Below, one piece after another: positions 7,588-16,758 of a stretch of DNA of 64,000 nt. Made by a program: the position numbers and the translations under genes. Within the stretch, counting starts at the first letter, position 1. Every line of letters begins with the position of its first letter. Source of the stretch: Anaeromyxobacter oryzisoli (GTDB lineage Bacteria; Myxococcota; Myxococcia; Myxococcales; Anaeromyxobacteraceae). The stretch covers positions 1 to 64,000 of the forward strand of contig NZ_JALCZA010000009.1 in the NCBI RefSeq assembly GCF_022690765.1, in the 5' to 3' direction. The notes under the pieces are model-generated. The model had not been told where the DNA came from and did no database searches. It saw nothing but the letters and a program-made list of their open reading frames with translations.

Positions 7588-8648
7588 CGATCGCTCCCTT
7601 GCGAGAGGGCGGTGAGGTCGCGCGCCCGCCGCAGCGGCCGCGCGCGCAGCTCCGCCACCGTCCGCGCGCCGGTGAGGAACATCGCGGTGCGCAGCTCCTC
7701 GACCAGGCGCGCGATCTCCTGGATCGCGGCGTCCACGGAGCGCTCGGCGGCGCGCAGGATCGGCAGCGCCACCGCGGCCGCGTCGGCGCCCAGCGCGATC
7801 GCCTTCGCGATCTCGATCCCGCTCCGGATCCCGCCCGAGGCGATCACCACGCGATCGGGGAGCGCGCGCCGGCAGATGGCCACGCTCTCCGCGGTCGGGA
7901 TCCCCCAGCGCGCGAACCGCTCGCCGACGCCCTGCTTCACCGGGTCGTCGGTGCGCAGGCTCTCGATCCGGGACCACGACGTGCCGCCCAGGCCGGCGGT
8001 CTCCACGCCCGCCACCGGGAGCTCGGCGATCTTCCGGGCGGTGGGCTCCGAGATCCCGCAGCCGACCTCCTTCAGCAGGACCGGGACGCCCACCTCCGGC
8101 GCGACCGCCCGGAGCCTCGCGAGGAGCCCGGAGAAGCAGGTGTCGCCCCCGGGCTGGATCGCCTCCTGGAGCGGGTTCAGGTGGATCATGAGCGCGTCGG
8201 CGCCGACCGCGGCGACGAGGGCGCGGAGCTCGGGGACGCCGACGCCGCGGTTGAGCTGAACCGCGCCGAGGTTCCCGAGCACGAGCGGCAGGCCCGGGGC
8301 GACGTCGCGCGCCGCGTAGGTCGAGCGCGCGGCGGGATCCGTCAGCATCTTGCGCTGCGAGCCGAGGGCGAACCCGACGCCGCAGCGGGCCGCCGCCGTC
8401 GCGAGGCGGCGGTTCATCTCGCCGGCCCGCGGCGTGCCGCCGGTCATCGCGCCGACGAGGAGCGGCGCGGCGAGCCGCTTCCCGAGGAGGGTGGTCGAGG
8501 CGTCCACCTCGTCGAGGTCCAGCTCGGGGAGGGCGTCGTGGTCGAAGCGGAGCGCGCCGAACCCCGTGGCGTCGCGGTCGGGGAACTCGACCTCGCGCTC
8601 CAGCGCGAGCGCGAGGTGGCTGTCCTTTCGATCGGGCGTCGACGCCAC
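7584..8648 (-). CDS. fni: Type 2 isopentenyl-diphosphate delta-isomerase
   Basis: 354 residues. An FMN-dependent enzyme interconverting isopentenyl and dimethylallyl diphosphate, supplying precursors for the downstream prenyl chemistry. Family motifs visible are GAMTGG (near residue 68), a SQRKML segment, HLNPLQEAIQPGGD and the glycine-rich GGIRSGIEIAKAIALGAD phosphate/FMN site. The start is set at the GTG 8648 because a GGGGGAG ribosome site lies just upstream. The stop overlaps the ATG of the FAD oxidoreductase. A canonical QPEGD reads QPGGD here. Confidence 0.92.
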   Translation of the reverse strand: MASTPDRKDSHLALALEREVEFPDRDATGFGALRFDHDALPELDLDEVDASTTLLGKRLAAPLLVGAMTGGTPRAGEMNRRLATAAARCGVGFALGSQRKMLTDPAARSTYAARDVAPGLPLVLGNLGAVQLNRGVGVPELRALVAAVGADALMIHLNPLQEAIQPGGDTCFSGLLARLRAVAPEVGVPVLLKEVGCGISEPTARKIAELPVAGVETAGLGGTSWSRIESLRTDDPVKQGVGERFARWGIPTAESVAICRRALPDRVVIASGGIRSGIEIAKAIALGADAAAVALPILRAAERSVDAAIQEIARLVEELRTAMFLTGARTVAELRARPLRRARDLTALSQGSDR

Positions 8649-8662
8649 GCAGGCTCCCCCTT

Positions 8663-9670
8663 CTAGAACACGGAGCGGATCGACCGGACCACGTTCCCGA
8701 CCGACGCCATGCTGTCGTCCACCGCGCTCGGCTCGTACCCGCAGTGCATCATGCAGCTCTCGCACCTCGGGTGGTTCCCGTACCCGTACTTGTCCCAGTC
8801 GGTCGTCTCCATCAGCTCGCGGAACGTCTTCGCGTACCCGCCCTCGGAGAACAGGTAGCAGGGGCGCTGCCAGCCGAAGATGCCGTAGTTCGGGCTCCCC
8901 CACGGAGTGCACCGATAATCGACCTTCCCCTGCAGGAAGTCGAGGTAGAGCGGGGAGTGGTTGAACTTCCAGCCCCGCGCGGCGGCCGGGGCGAGCAGCG
9001 CGCGGAACAGCGCGCGGGTCTGGTCGCGGACGAGGAAGTGCGCCTGGTCCGGCGCGCGCTCGTAGGCGTAGCCGGGCGACGTCATGATCCCGTCCACCCC
9101 GAGCGCGGTCATCTCGTCGAAGAAGCGGTGGAGGTCCTCCGGCGGGTGCCCGTTGAACACGGTGCAGTTGACGGTGACGCGGAAGCCGCGCGCCTTCGCG
9201 GCCCGGATCGCCTCGATCGCGGTCCGGTAGACGCCGGGGCGCTGGACCGACGCGTCGTGGTGGCGCTCGTCGCCGTCGAGGTGGACGTTCAGGCTGAAGC
9301 CGTCGTCGGGGCGGAAGAGATCGAGCTTCTTCTGGAGCAGGATCCCGTTCGTGCAGAGGTAGACGATCTTGCCGCGGCCGAGGAGCCCCTCGACGATCTC
9401 GCCCATCTTCGGGTGGATGAGCGGCTCGCCGCCCGCGATGCTGACCACCGGCGCGCCGCACTCCTCCGCCGCCGCGAAGCACTGCTCGGGCGTGAGCGTG
9501 CGCTGGAGCGTCTCCTCCGGGTGCTGGATCTTTCCGCAGCCGGCGCACGCGAGGTTGCAGCGGTAGAGCGGCTCGAGCATGAGCACGAGCGGGTAGCGCT
9601 TCCGGCGCCGGAGGCGCTGGGCCATCATGTACTTGCCGACGGTGACGGCCTGCTTCAGCGGGATTCCCAT
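8663..9670 (-). CDS. hpnH: Hopanoid radical SAM enzyme HpnH (adenosylhopane synthase)
   Basis: 335 residues. HpnH links the 5'-deoxyadenosyl group to diploptene to form adenosylhopane, the first C35 hopanoid. The radical SAM cysteines are C38, C42 and C45 (CNLACAGC), followed by AGGEPLIHPKMGEI. A C-terminal CESCMMHCGYEP motif fits the extra cysteines of this family. The ATG at 9670 has an AGAGGAAG ribosome site and lies 15 bp inside the 3' end of hpnA, so the two are coupled. Confidence 0.93.
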   Translation of the reverse strand: MGIPLKQAVTVGKYMMAQRLRRRKRYPLVLMLEPLYRCNLACAGCGKIQHPEETLQRTLTPEQCFAAAEECGAPVVSIAGGEPLIHPKMGEIVEGLLGRGKIVYLCTNGILLQKKLDLFRPDDGFSLNVHLDGDERHHDASVQRPGVYRTAIEAIRAAKARGFRVTVNCTVFNGHPPEDLHRFFDEMTALGVDGIMTSPGYAYERAPDQAHFLVRDQTRALFRALLAPAAARGWKFNHSPLYLDFLQGKVDYRCTPWGSPNYGIFGWQRPCYLFSEGGYAKTFRELMETTDWDKYGYGNHPRCESCMMHCGYEPSAVDDSMASVGNVVRSIRSVF

Positions 9671-10683
9671 TCGATCTTCCTCTGAGCCTGTGGCGACACG
9701 TAGCCGCGCTCCGCGAACCAGCGGAGCGCGTCCTCGAACGCGCCGCGGACGGGGGTCTGCGGCAGCCCGAGCTCGCGGACCGCCTTCCCCGGATCGACGA
9801 ACATGCGGCGGCGCGACATCCGCACCGCCTCGAGCGGGATCGCCGGCGGCCGGTGCGTCACGGCGTTCGCGACGGCGGTGCTGACGGCGCCCGCGACCCA
9901 CGCCACCGCGTACGGCAGCCGCACGCGCGGGGCGGGGCGGCCGAGCAGCTCGGCGGCGAGCGCGAGAATCTCCCGCAGCGTCAGGTTCTGGTTGCCGAGG
10001 ATGTACCGCTCGCCCGGGCGCCCGCGCTCCGCGGCGAGCCAGTGCCCCTCCGCGACGTCGCGGACGTGCACCACGTTGAGGCCGGTGTCCACGTACGCGG
10101 GGAGCCGGCCGTGCGAGAGATCCACCAGGATCTTCCCGGTGGGGGTGGGCTTCGCGTCCCACGGCCCGATGGGCGCCGTCGGGTTCACGACCACGACCGG
10201 CAGCCCGCGCTCGACGTACGAGAGGGCGGCGCGCTCCGCCTCGAGCTTCGAGCGCTTGTAGTGGCTGGTGAGCTGGCCGGGATGGAGCGGCGTCGTCTCG
10301 TCGCACGGGCGAGGGAGGGCGGAGAGGCCGATGGTGCCGACGGTGGAGGTGTGGACCACCCGCTCGACGCCGGCGGCGAGGCACGCGTCGAGGAGGTTCA
10401 CCGTCCCCTGGACGTTCGAGGCGTACAGCTCCCGCGGATCGCGCGCCCAGAACCGGTAGTCGGCGGCCACGTGGTAGACGCGCGCGCAGCCCTTCACGGC
10501 GCGGCGCAGCGCGTCCGCGTCCCGGAGATCGCCCTCGGCGAGCTCGACGGGCAGGCCGGCCACGTTCCGCCGGTCGGAGCCGGACCGGACCAGCGCGCGC
10601 ACGTCCTCGCCGTGCTCGAGCAGCACCCGGACGACGTTCGCGCCGACGAACCCGGTCGCGCCTGTGACGAGGACCTTGCGCAT
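9655..10683 (-). CDS. hpnA: Hopanoid-associated sugar epimerase HpnA
   Basis: 342 residues, an NAD-dependent epimerase/dehydratase of the extended SDR class. TGATGFVG lies near residues 7-14 and the catalytic YKRSK (YxxxK) near residue 147. HpnA is consistently clustered with hpnH and shc; its exact substrate is not settled in the literature known to me. The ATG at 10683 has a GGAG about eight bases upstream. The gene's last 16 bp overlap hpnH. Confidence 0.9.
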   Translation of the reverse strand: MRKVLVTGATGFVGANVVRVLLEHGEDVRALVRSGSDRRNVAGLPVELAEGDLRDADALRRAVKGCARVYHVAADYRFWARDPRELYASNVQGTVNLLDACLAAGVERVVHTSTVGTIGLSALPRPCDETTPLHPGQLTSHYKRSKLEAERAALSYVERGLPVVVVNPTAPIGPWDAKPTPTGKILVDLSHGRLPAYVDTGLNVVHVRDVAEGHWLAAERGRPGERYILGNQNLTLREILALAAELLGRPAPRVRLPYAVAWVAGAVSTAVANAVTHRPPAIPLEAVRMSRRRMFVDPGKAVRELGLPQTPVRGAFEDALRWFAERGYVSPQAQRKIEWESR

Positions 10684-10773
10684 CGGGCTACTCCATCGCC
10701 CCTTCGAGTGAACATCGATCCCGCCTGGGCGTGGGGCGAGCTCCCGCCCGGGACCGGCGCCGAGCCGCGCGGC

Positions 10774-11772
10774 TCACGGGAGCGCGTCTCCCTCGCCGAT
10801 GGCCCGACGCGCGAGGACCGCGCGCGCCTCCTGCCATTGCCAGACGACGAGCGCCGGGACGAAGACGATGAGGTCGCGGGCGCGGCGCGCAAGGGCGGCC
10901 GCGAGGGCGGTCTCGGCCCCGAGGCCGAGCGCGCCGCCCACGGCGACGAACGCGCCCTCCTGCACGCCGAGGGCGCCGGGGACCACGAAGGCCGCGCTCG
11001 AGAGCGCCTGCACGATCGACTCGAGGGCGAGCGCGTCGGTGAACCGGACGGGCGACCCCGCGAACGCGAGGAAGGTCCAGATCTCCGCGGCGCCCGCCGC
11101 CCATCCGGCGAGCTGCCAGGCGGCGCAGCGGAGGATGCGCCCGCGGCTCCGGTAGACGGCGGCCGTGGCTCGATCGAGCCGGCGGGCGCCGCCCACGAGG
11201 GCCTCGGGCATCCAGCGGCCGGCCAGCGCCCGGGCGACGCGGGCCAGGATCTCCGCCGCGCCGGCCCGCTGGACGATCACGAGCACCACGACGATCGGCA
11301 CCGCGGCCGCGGCCGAGATCCAGGCGGTCCGGACGAGCGGCCCGCCGGGCGCGCGCGCCGCGAGCACGGCGATGCCGCCCAGCGTGAAGACGAGCTGCGT
11401 GACGAGGCTGACCGTCATGTCCGCGACGATGCTCGCGCCCGCCTGGGGGCCGGGGACGCCGCGGCGGACGAGGAGGCGCGCGGAGGCGACCTCGCCGCCC
11501 ACGCGCGCCACCGGCAGGAGGCCGTTCACCGCCTCGCGCACCCAGACCACGAACGTGAAGAAGGCGAGCGTGCGCCCCCGCCGCCGCCCGGCGAGCAGCT
11601 GCCACGCCCGGGCGTTGAGCGCCATCGGCACCACGTGGACGAGGCTCGCCCAGACCAGCCCGAGGCCGGCCGTCGCGAGCGCGGCGACCACCGTCCCGAG
11701 CCCCGCGCGCACGACGAGCGTCGTGGCGACCGCGAGGCCGGCGAGGCCGAGGACGAGGGCGGTGCGCTTCAC
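10774..11772 (-). CDS. HpnL-like integral membrane protein (lysylphosphatidylglycerol synthase TM/UPF0104 family)
   Basis: 332 residues with about eight hydrophobic segments and the family-like features ALNARAWQLLAG, VGGEVASARLLVRRG and FVVPGALGVQEGAFVAVG. Proteins of this family in hopanoid loci are called HpnL and are suggested to act in envelope lipid handling or transport. Here it sits between hpnJ and hpnA. The GTG at 11772 overlaps the hpnJ stop (GTGA), which decides the start. A 90-bp gap without another gene separates it from hpnA. Confidence 0.72.
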   Translation of the reverse strand: MKRTALVLGLAGLAVATTLVVRAGLGTVVAALATAGLGLVWASLVHVVPMALNARAWQLLAGRRRGRTLAFFTFVVWVREAVNGLLPVARVGGEVASARLLVRRGVPGPQAGASIVADMTVSLVTQLVFTLGGIAVLAARAPGGPLVRTAWISAAAAVPIVVVLVIVQRAGAAEILARVARALAGRWMPEALVGGARRLDRATAAVYRSRGRILRCAAWQLAGWAAGAAEIWTFLAFAGSPVRFTDALALESIVQALSSAAFVVPGALGVQEGAFVAVGGALGLGAETALAAALARRARDLIVFVPALVVWQWQEARAVLARRAIGEGDALP

Positions 11773-13223
11773 GGGATCGTGACGCTCCCGGGGGACGCGG
11801 CGGGCGCGCGCCGCTCGCGGAGGAACTGGAAGAACTCCACGCCCTCGCGGAGCCGCCGGCGCATCATCTGCGGGCTGCGGAGCATCTCGCCCAGGATCTC
11901 GGCGATCTTGCTGCCGCGGAAGTAGAACCGCTTGTAGAAGGTCTCGAGCGCCGCGTGGATCTCCTCGTGCCCGAGGTGCGGGTAGTGGAGCGGCGCGAGC
12001 TGGGTCCCGTGCTCGTCGAGGAGCTCCGCGTGGGCGGCGTCGAGCCAGCCGTTCTCCACCGCCTGCCGGTAGAGCTCCGTGCCCGGGTACGGGGCGGCGA
12101 GGGACACCTGGAGCGTGTGCGGATCGAGCTCGCAGGCGAACCGGATCGTCTCGTCGATCGTCTCGCGCGTCTCGCCGGGCAGGCCGAGGATGAACGTCCC
12201 GTGGATCGCCACGCCCAGATCGTGGCAGTCCTGGGTGAACCGCTTCGCGACGTCGAGGCGCAGCCCCTTCTTCACGTTGTTCAGGATGCCCTGGTTCCCC
12301 GACTCGTAGCCCACGAGGAGGAGCCGCAGCCCGTTGTCCTTCAGGACCTCGAGCGTGCGGCGCGGCACGTTCGCCTTGGCGTTGCACGACCAGACCACGC
12401 CGAGCTTCGAGAGCTCGCGGGCGATCGCCTCGGCGCGCGGGAGGTCGTCGGTGAAGGTGTCGTCGTCGAAGAAGAACTCCTTCACCTGCGGGAGCGCCTT
12501 CTTCGCCCAGGCGATCTCCTCCGCGACGTGGCGCACGCTCCGGGTCCGGTAGCGGTGCCCGCCCACCGTCTGCGGCCACAGGCAGAAGGTGCACTGGCTG
12601 CGGCAGCCGCGGCCCGTGTAGATGGAGAGGTAGGGGTGCTTCAGGTAGCCGATGAAGTAGTCCTCGATCCGCAGGTCGCGCGCGTAGACGGGCGACACCA
12701 TCGGCAGCGAGTCCATGTCCTCCAGCGGGGGGCGCGGCGGGTTGCGGGTCACCGCGCCGGACGCGTCGCGCCAGCTCAGGCCGGCGACCTCGGAGAGCGA
12801 CCGCCCCTCGGCGACCTCACGGATGGCGAAGTCGTAGTCGACGCCGGCGACGAAGTCCACCGCCGGCGCGCGGGCGAGGCTCCCGGCGGGATCGACGGCC
12901 ACCCGCGGCCCGACGAGGCCGATCCGGAGCTTCGGGTTCACCTCCTTGAGGGCGGCGGCGACCCGGGCGTCGGAGGCGAAGGACGGGGTGGAGGTGTGCA
13001 TCACCACCAGCTCGTAGTCGCGGGCGAGGGGGAGCACGTCCTCGAGCCCGAGCCGGGCCGGCGGCGCGTCGACCAGTCGGCTCCCTGGGACCAGGGCGGC
13101 CAGCTGCGCGAGCCAGGTGGGATACCAGAACGAGCGGATCTCGCGCCGGGCCTGGTAACGCGATCCGGCCCCACCGTCGAATCCATCGAACGAGGGAGGC
13201 TGGAGGAAGAGAGTTGCGAGCAT
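11769..13223 (-). CDS. hpnJ: Hopanoid radical SAM protein HpnJ (B12-binding domain type)
   Basis: 484 residues: an N-terminal cobalamin-binding-like domain (about 1-150), then a radical SAM domain with cysteines C207, C211 and C214 (CRSQCTFC), followed by the DDDTFTDD and GTFILGLPGET motifs of the B12-binding radical SAM class. HpnJ homologues act late in hopanoid polyol head-group synthesis (cyclitol ether formation). The ATG at 13223 has a CAGGAG ribosome site and is the first gene of the operon. A cobalamin-dependent enzyme here fits with the B12 uptake operon 25 kb away. Confidence 0.87.
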   Translation of the reverse strand: MLATLFLQPPSFDGFDGGAGSRYQARREIRSFWYPTWLAQLAALVPGSRLVDAPPARLGLEDVLPLARDYELVVMHTSTPSFASDARVAAALKEVNPKLRIGLVGPRVAVDPAGSLARAPAVDFVAGVDYDFAIREVAEGRSLSEVAGLSWRDASGAVTRNPPRPPLEDMDSLPMVSPVYARDLRIEDYFIGYLKHPYLSIYTGRGCRSQCTFCLWPQTVGGHRYRTRSVRHVAEEIAWAKKALPQVKEFFFDDDTFTDDLPRAEAIARELSKLGVVWSCNAKANVPRRTLEVLKDNGLRLLLVGYESGNQGILNNVKKGLRLDVAKRFTQDCHDLGVAIHGTFILGLPGETRETIDETIRFACELDPHTLQVSLAAPYPGTELYRQAVENGWLDAAHAELLDEHGTQLAPLHYPHLGHEEIHAALETFYKRFYFRGSKIAEILGEMLRSPQMMRRRLREGVEFFQFLRERRAPAASPGSVTIP

Positions 13224-13367
13224 TCGTGCTCCTGCTGCCGCCCATGGCGGCGTCCGAGCGAGCTTTTATCCCGTGCGTCGGTAGAACGCACCATGATCCT
13301 CATTTGGGGGGTCCAGCGATTGGTGGCGTCGTCGCACCCTGCCGGGACGCGTGCTAAGTACCGGCGC

Positions 13368-14144
13368 GTGGACCCCCAACGTCGCGTGCACGGAGGCCTG
13401 CCGCGCCGGCGGGCGGTCGCCGTCCTGGCTACGATCCTGGCGATGGCGCCGGGGCTGGCCAAGGCCGGCTGTCCGGTGGACGCGCCTGCGAGCCCGCGCC
13501 TGGCCGCGACGCCGGTCGAGGCCCGGATCACCTATCTGCGCGAGCGGCTCGAGGCGGCCCGGGCGCCCGCGGAGTGGTGGACGGGGGTCTGGGGGATCAT
13601 CGACGGTGGGTCGATCGTCGGACAGCTCGCGGCGCTCCCCCTCGCGGGCAGCCGCTCCGACCGCGTCGTGCTCGCGGCGGGCGCCTTCTCCGGCGGCCTC
13701 GCCATCGGGCAGATGGTCTTCCTTCCCGTCGTGCCGGACACCACGCCATTGCCCGCCGGCGTCGATCCGTGCGCGACCCTGGCGATCCTCGAGGCGAGGA
13801 TCGAGCGCGGCGCGCGCAACCAGGCGCTCGGGACGGGGTGGGGCGCGCAGGCCGGGAACGTCCTCGTGAACGGCGCCCTCGGCGTGCTCGCGGCGCTCAC
13901 CGCGAAGGACGCGTGGAGCGGCGCGCTCACCGCGGGGATCGGCTGGGCCGTGGGGGAGGCGCAGCTCCTCACGCAGCCCACCGGGCTGGTGCGCGACCTC
14001 GCGCGCTACCGCGCCGGGGAGCTCCCTCTCTCCGCCCCCGCCCCCGCCCCCGCCCCCGCCCCAGCCCTCGCGCCCGCGCCGCGGGCGCGCCTGCAGGTCC
14101 TGCCGGAGGGCGGCGCGCTGTTCGCGATCGACGTCCCGTTCTAG
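13368..14144 (+). CDS. Hypothetical exported/membrane protein with proline-alanine linker
   Basis: 258 residues from the GTG at 13368. It has an N-terminal signal peptide (RRRAVAVLATILAMAPGLAKA) and then several moderately hydrophobic glycine/alanine-rich segments (around residues 75-125 and 165-200). A Pro-Ala repeat (about six AP pairs, from a repeated GCCCCC tract near 14035-14065) links to a short C-terminal stretch. I do not recognise a family. It is divergent from the hopanoid operon, sharing a 144-bp promoter region. An envelope location is inferred only from the signal peptide. Confidence 0.6.
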   Translation: MDPQRRVHGGLPRRRAVAVLATILAMAPGLAKAGCPVDAPASPRLAATPVEARITYLRERLEAARAPAEWWTGVWGIIDGGSIVGQLAALPLAGSRSDRVVLAAGAFSGGLAIGQMVFLPVVPDTTPLPAGVDPCATLAILEARIERGARNQALGTGWGAQAGNVLVNGALGVLAALTAKDAWSGALTAGIGWAVGEAQLLTQPTGLVRDLARYRAGELPLSAPAPAPAPAPALAPAPRARLQVLPEGGALFAIDVPF

Positions 14145-14180
14145 TCGGCCTCGCGGACGAGCCGAGCGCCGGCACGCGGG

Positions 14181-14371
14181 GTCCGTGAACCGTGCCCGTC
14201 ACCGTCACCGGCTTCTCCCGTGATCCGTGAACCGGGTCCCGTGGCCCCGTGGCCCGGATCGCGTGGTCCGACGCCGTCGGATCACGGGCCAGGGAACACG
14301 GGAGGCGGGCACGGGGAACGGTGACGGTCACGGTAACGGTGACGGGTGCCGGGTGCGGGTGCGGGTGCGGG
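14181..14371. repeat. R1 element, single copy (imperfect long palindrome)
   Basis: One unit of the CCGTG-rich repeat amplified at 35830-36876. The two halves are imperfect inverted copies meeting at a perfect core around GTCCGACGCCGTCGGATC. It fills the gap between two convergent genes, so it could work as a bidirectional terminator or a structured spacer. Confidence 0.8.
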
Positions 14372-14384
14372 CCGCCATCTACCG

Positions 14385-14708
14385 CTACCGCGCGACCGCC
14401 CGCAGGGTGAGGAGCTCGCGCGGACCGGGCCACACCTCGCGCCGCAGGAGCTCGAACGCGCCGCGGCCCGCGACGAAGAGCAGCATCGGCACGTGCGTGG
14501 TGATCCGGCCGCGCGCGATCTGGAGCGTGAGGACGTCGCCACGGCAGGAGACGAGGTATGCGCGGACGTCCGGCTCCGTGAGCCGCTCCTGCGCGATCGT
14601 CGCGATGGCCGTCAGCTCGAACCCGACCGGGAACTCCCATGCCTCGACGAGCGCGTCGTCGCCGACCTCGCGCGCCGGCGTCGGAGGAGCATGAGGGGTG
14701 GTGCGCAT
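14385..14708 (-). CDS. Small hypothetical protein
   Basis: 107 residues if started at the ATG 14708 (MRTTPHAPP); an upstream in-frame ATG at 14873 would add a proline/alanine-rich tail I consider non-coding. The body (WEFPVGFELTAIATIAQERL, RAYLVSCRGDVLTLQIARGR, HVPMLLFVAGRGAFELL) looks like a compact alpha/beta domain without signal peptide or membrane span. I recognise no family. It ends next to the R1 element. Confidence 0.55.
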   Translation of the reverse strand: MRTTPHAPPTPAREVGDDALVEAWEFPVGFELTAIATIAQERLTEPDVRAYLVSCRGDVLTLQIARGRITTHVPMLLFVAGRGAFELLRREVWPGPRELLTLRAVAR

Positions 14709-14915
14709 GGACGGAATGGTTGCCGTCACCGTCCCCGGCGCAACGCGCGTTTGGGGATCGGGCTCGTCGATGGGCTCTCTCGCGGTCGCCGCCCCCGCCC
14801 CCGGAGGGCAGGAGGTCGGCTCCCCGGGCGCGGCGCGCCGGGGCCCCGAAGTCCCGCGCGGCGGCGCCGGCACACGTGCGCATCATCGTCGCCGAGACAG
14901 AAGATGGAGAGCGCC

Positions 14916-15512
14916 ATGCCGAGACCGGCTCCGATCCCGTTCCTGGACGTCCCCGTCACCCAGGTGATGACCTCGCGGCCGGCGATCATCGGCCCGGAGG
15001 ACGCGCTCGGCGAGGCGGCGGGCGTGATGGTGCAGGGCGGGTTCCGCCACCTGCCGGTGGTGGACGTGGACGACCACCTGGTCGGGATGCTCTCGGAGCG
15101 TGACCTGCGGGCGCGGCTCGGGACCGAGCTCGAGCGCTTCGCGGAGGTCGCGCGCGATCTCCTCGACGAGCTCGTCCAGGACACGATGCGGCCGGACCCG
15201 ATCACGATCCCGAGCGATGCCACCGTGCGCGACGCGCTCGAGATCCTGAGCGACGAGGGGGTGGGCGCGCTGCCGGTGCTCGACGGCGAGCGGCTCGTCG
15301 GCATCGTCTCCTACCTGGATCTCCTCGGCTACCTGCGGCGCGAGGCGCCGCCCGCCCCCGCTCCCGGCGCGCGCCGCATCGAGCGGCGCGAGCGGGCGCC
15401 CGCTCGCCAGGTGCGTCGCGGGAAGGGCGACCGGAAGGGCGCCGGGAAGGGTGCGCGCACCAAACGTGCCGGCCGAGCGCGCGCGAAGACGAGGCGGCGC
15501 CCGGGGCGGTGA
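14916..15512 (+). CDS. CBS-domain pair protein with basic C-terminal tail
   Basis: 198 residues. Two CBS motifs (VTQVMTSRPAIIGPEDALGE near residue 10 and VQDTMRPDPITIPSDATVRD near 86) form one Bateman module, which binds adenine nucleotides in other proteins. After residue 145 the chain turns into a Lys/Arg-rich tail (RKGAGKGARTKRAGRARAK) that could bind nucleic acid. The ATG at 14916 is chosen because GGAG lies six bases upstream; an in-frame ATG at 14904 would add four residues. No enzyme domain is attached, so the target is unknown. Confidence 0.82.
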   Translation: MPRPAPIPFLDVPVTQVMTSRPAIIGPEDALGEAAGVMVQGGFRHLPVVDVDDHLVGMLSERDLRARLGTELERFAEVARDLLDELVQDTMRPDPITIPSDATVRDALEILSDEGVGALPVLDGERLVGIVSYLDLLGYLRREAPPAPAPGARRIERRERAPARQVRRGKGDRKGAGKGARTKRAGRARAKTRRRPGR

Positions 15513-15547
15513 GCGTGTCCGTGCGGGACGGGCTGCGCGCCTCGCTC

Positions 15548-15612
15548 CCGTGCCCGTCACCGTTATGCGAGCCCCGCGTTCGCGGGCCCACGAACCGGGC
15601 GGGCTCCGTTCG
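15548..15612. repeat. Fragment of R1-like repeat with a small GC hairpin
   Basis: A short CCGTGCCCGTCACCG segment like the R1 half-unit, followed by a CCCGCGTTCGCGGG hairpin, in the gap between the CBS gene and the hydrolase gene. Only a fragment, so the assignment is weak. Confidence 0.4.
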
Positions 15613-15656
15613 GATTGAGCGCGACCGGCGGCGTGACTACATACCCGCTCGTCCTG

Positions 15657-16583
15657 ATGAACGCTCCTCCCCTCGCGCCTCGCCGCTCGCCCGTCCGGCG
15701 CCGGGCGCTCGCGGCGCTCCTCGTCGCCGGGCTCGCCACGCTCGTCGTGCAGTGCACCGCCAGCCACCCCGTCCCGGCCCTCGGCCCGCCACCCGCCGAG
15801 CTCCACGCCGAGCGCGTCGCCTTCCCGAGCAGCTCGGGCGCCACGATCCGGGGCTGGTTCACGCGCGGGCGGCCCGGCGCCGGCGCGGTCCTGCTCCTGC
15901 ACGGGATCGGCGCGAGCCGGCTCGACATGGCGGATCGCGCGCGCTTCCTCGCCGCCGCCGGGTACTCGGTCCTCCTCATCGACTTCCGCGGGCACGGGGA
16001 GAGCAGCGACGCCCGGCCGACGTACGGCGCGCTGGAGAGCCAGGACGCGCGCGCGGCGCTCGGCTTCCTCCGCGCCGCGACGCCGGGCGAGCGCGTGGGC
16101 GTCATCGGGATCTCGATGGGCGGCGCCGCGGCGCTCCTCGGCCCGGCGCCGCTCGCCGTGGACGCGCTCGTGCTCGAGTCCGTCTACCCCTCCATCGACG
16201 CCGCGGTCCGGGATCGGCTCCACGCCTGGCTCGGCCCGCTCGGGGACGCGATCTTCCCCGGCGCGATGTCGTGGCTCTTCCCGCGGGACGGGGTGACCCC
16301 GCGCCAGCTCCGCCCGATCGACCGGATCGGGCGGCTGACGGCGCCGGTCTTCGTGCTCACCGGGACCGCCGATCCGTACACGCCGCTGTCGGAGGCCAGG
16401 GCGCTGTTCGAGCGCGCGCCGGAGCCGAAGGAGTTCTGGGCCGTCGCCCGCGCCGCGCACGAGGATCTCCACGCCTTCACGCCCGTCGAGTACGAGGAGC
16501 GGGTCGGCGCCTTCCTCGCCCGGCACCTGCGCGCCGGCCTCCGCGCGGTCGCGCGCGACCTCGCTCGCGGGGCGCCGCGCTGA
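15657..16583 (+). CDS. Alpha/beta hydrolase, membrane-anchored
   Basis: 308 residues. A hydrophobic N-terminal segment (ALAALLVAGLATLVV, residues 17-31) ends at a cysteine but lacks a good lipobox, so it is a signal anchor or poor lipoprotein signal. The hydrolase core has the oxyanion LLLHGIGASR, the nucleophile elbow GISMGG, the acid in GTADPYT and the histidine in AAHEDL, all in the expected order. The substrate is unknown; peptidase-like and esterase activities are both possible. The start at 15657 is chosen over 15615 because the extra 14 residues look unlike a signal. Confidence 0.78.
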   Translation: MNAPPLAPRRSPVRRRALAALLVAGLATLVVQCTASHPVPALGPPPAELHAERVAFPSSSGATIRGWFTRGRPGAGAVLLLHGIGASRLDMADRARFLAAAGYSVLLIDFRGHGESSDARPTYGALESQDARAALGFLRAATPGERVGVIGISMGGAAALLGPAPLAVDALVLESVYPSIDAAVRDRLHAWLGPLGDAIFPGAMSWLFPRDGVTPRQLRPIDRIGRLTAPVFVLTGTADPYTPLSEARALFERAPEPKEFWAVARAAHEDLHAFTPVEYEERVGAFLARHLRAGLRAVARDLARGAPR

Positions 16584-16739
16584 GAGCTTGTCGAAGAATT
16601 CGACGAGCTCTCAGGCCGACCCGCGTGAGCGGGGCGGCGGGTGGGGTGAAGCGCCCGAATTCACTTCGGGCGCGAGGGGCGGGCGACGGCCCGCCCCTCC
16701 TGGATGGTCAAGGCCCGTCGATTGTTCGACGGGCCTTGA
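16578..16739. repeat. R2 element copy 1 (three-hairpin repeat)
   Basis: A 162-bp element almost identical over its first ~110 bp to 43502-43663. It contains three hairpins: a 14-bp stem around GAATTCGAC (one mismatch), a GCCCGAA/TTCGGGC stem, and a 12-bp AAGGCCCGTCGA stem. It begins inside the last codons of the hydrolase gene and sits between convergent genes, so it may also end transcription from both sides. Confidence 0.85.
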
Positions 16740-16758
16740 ATCCCGAGCGCGCGGCTCG

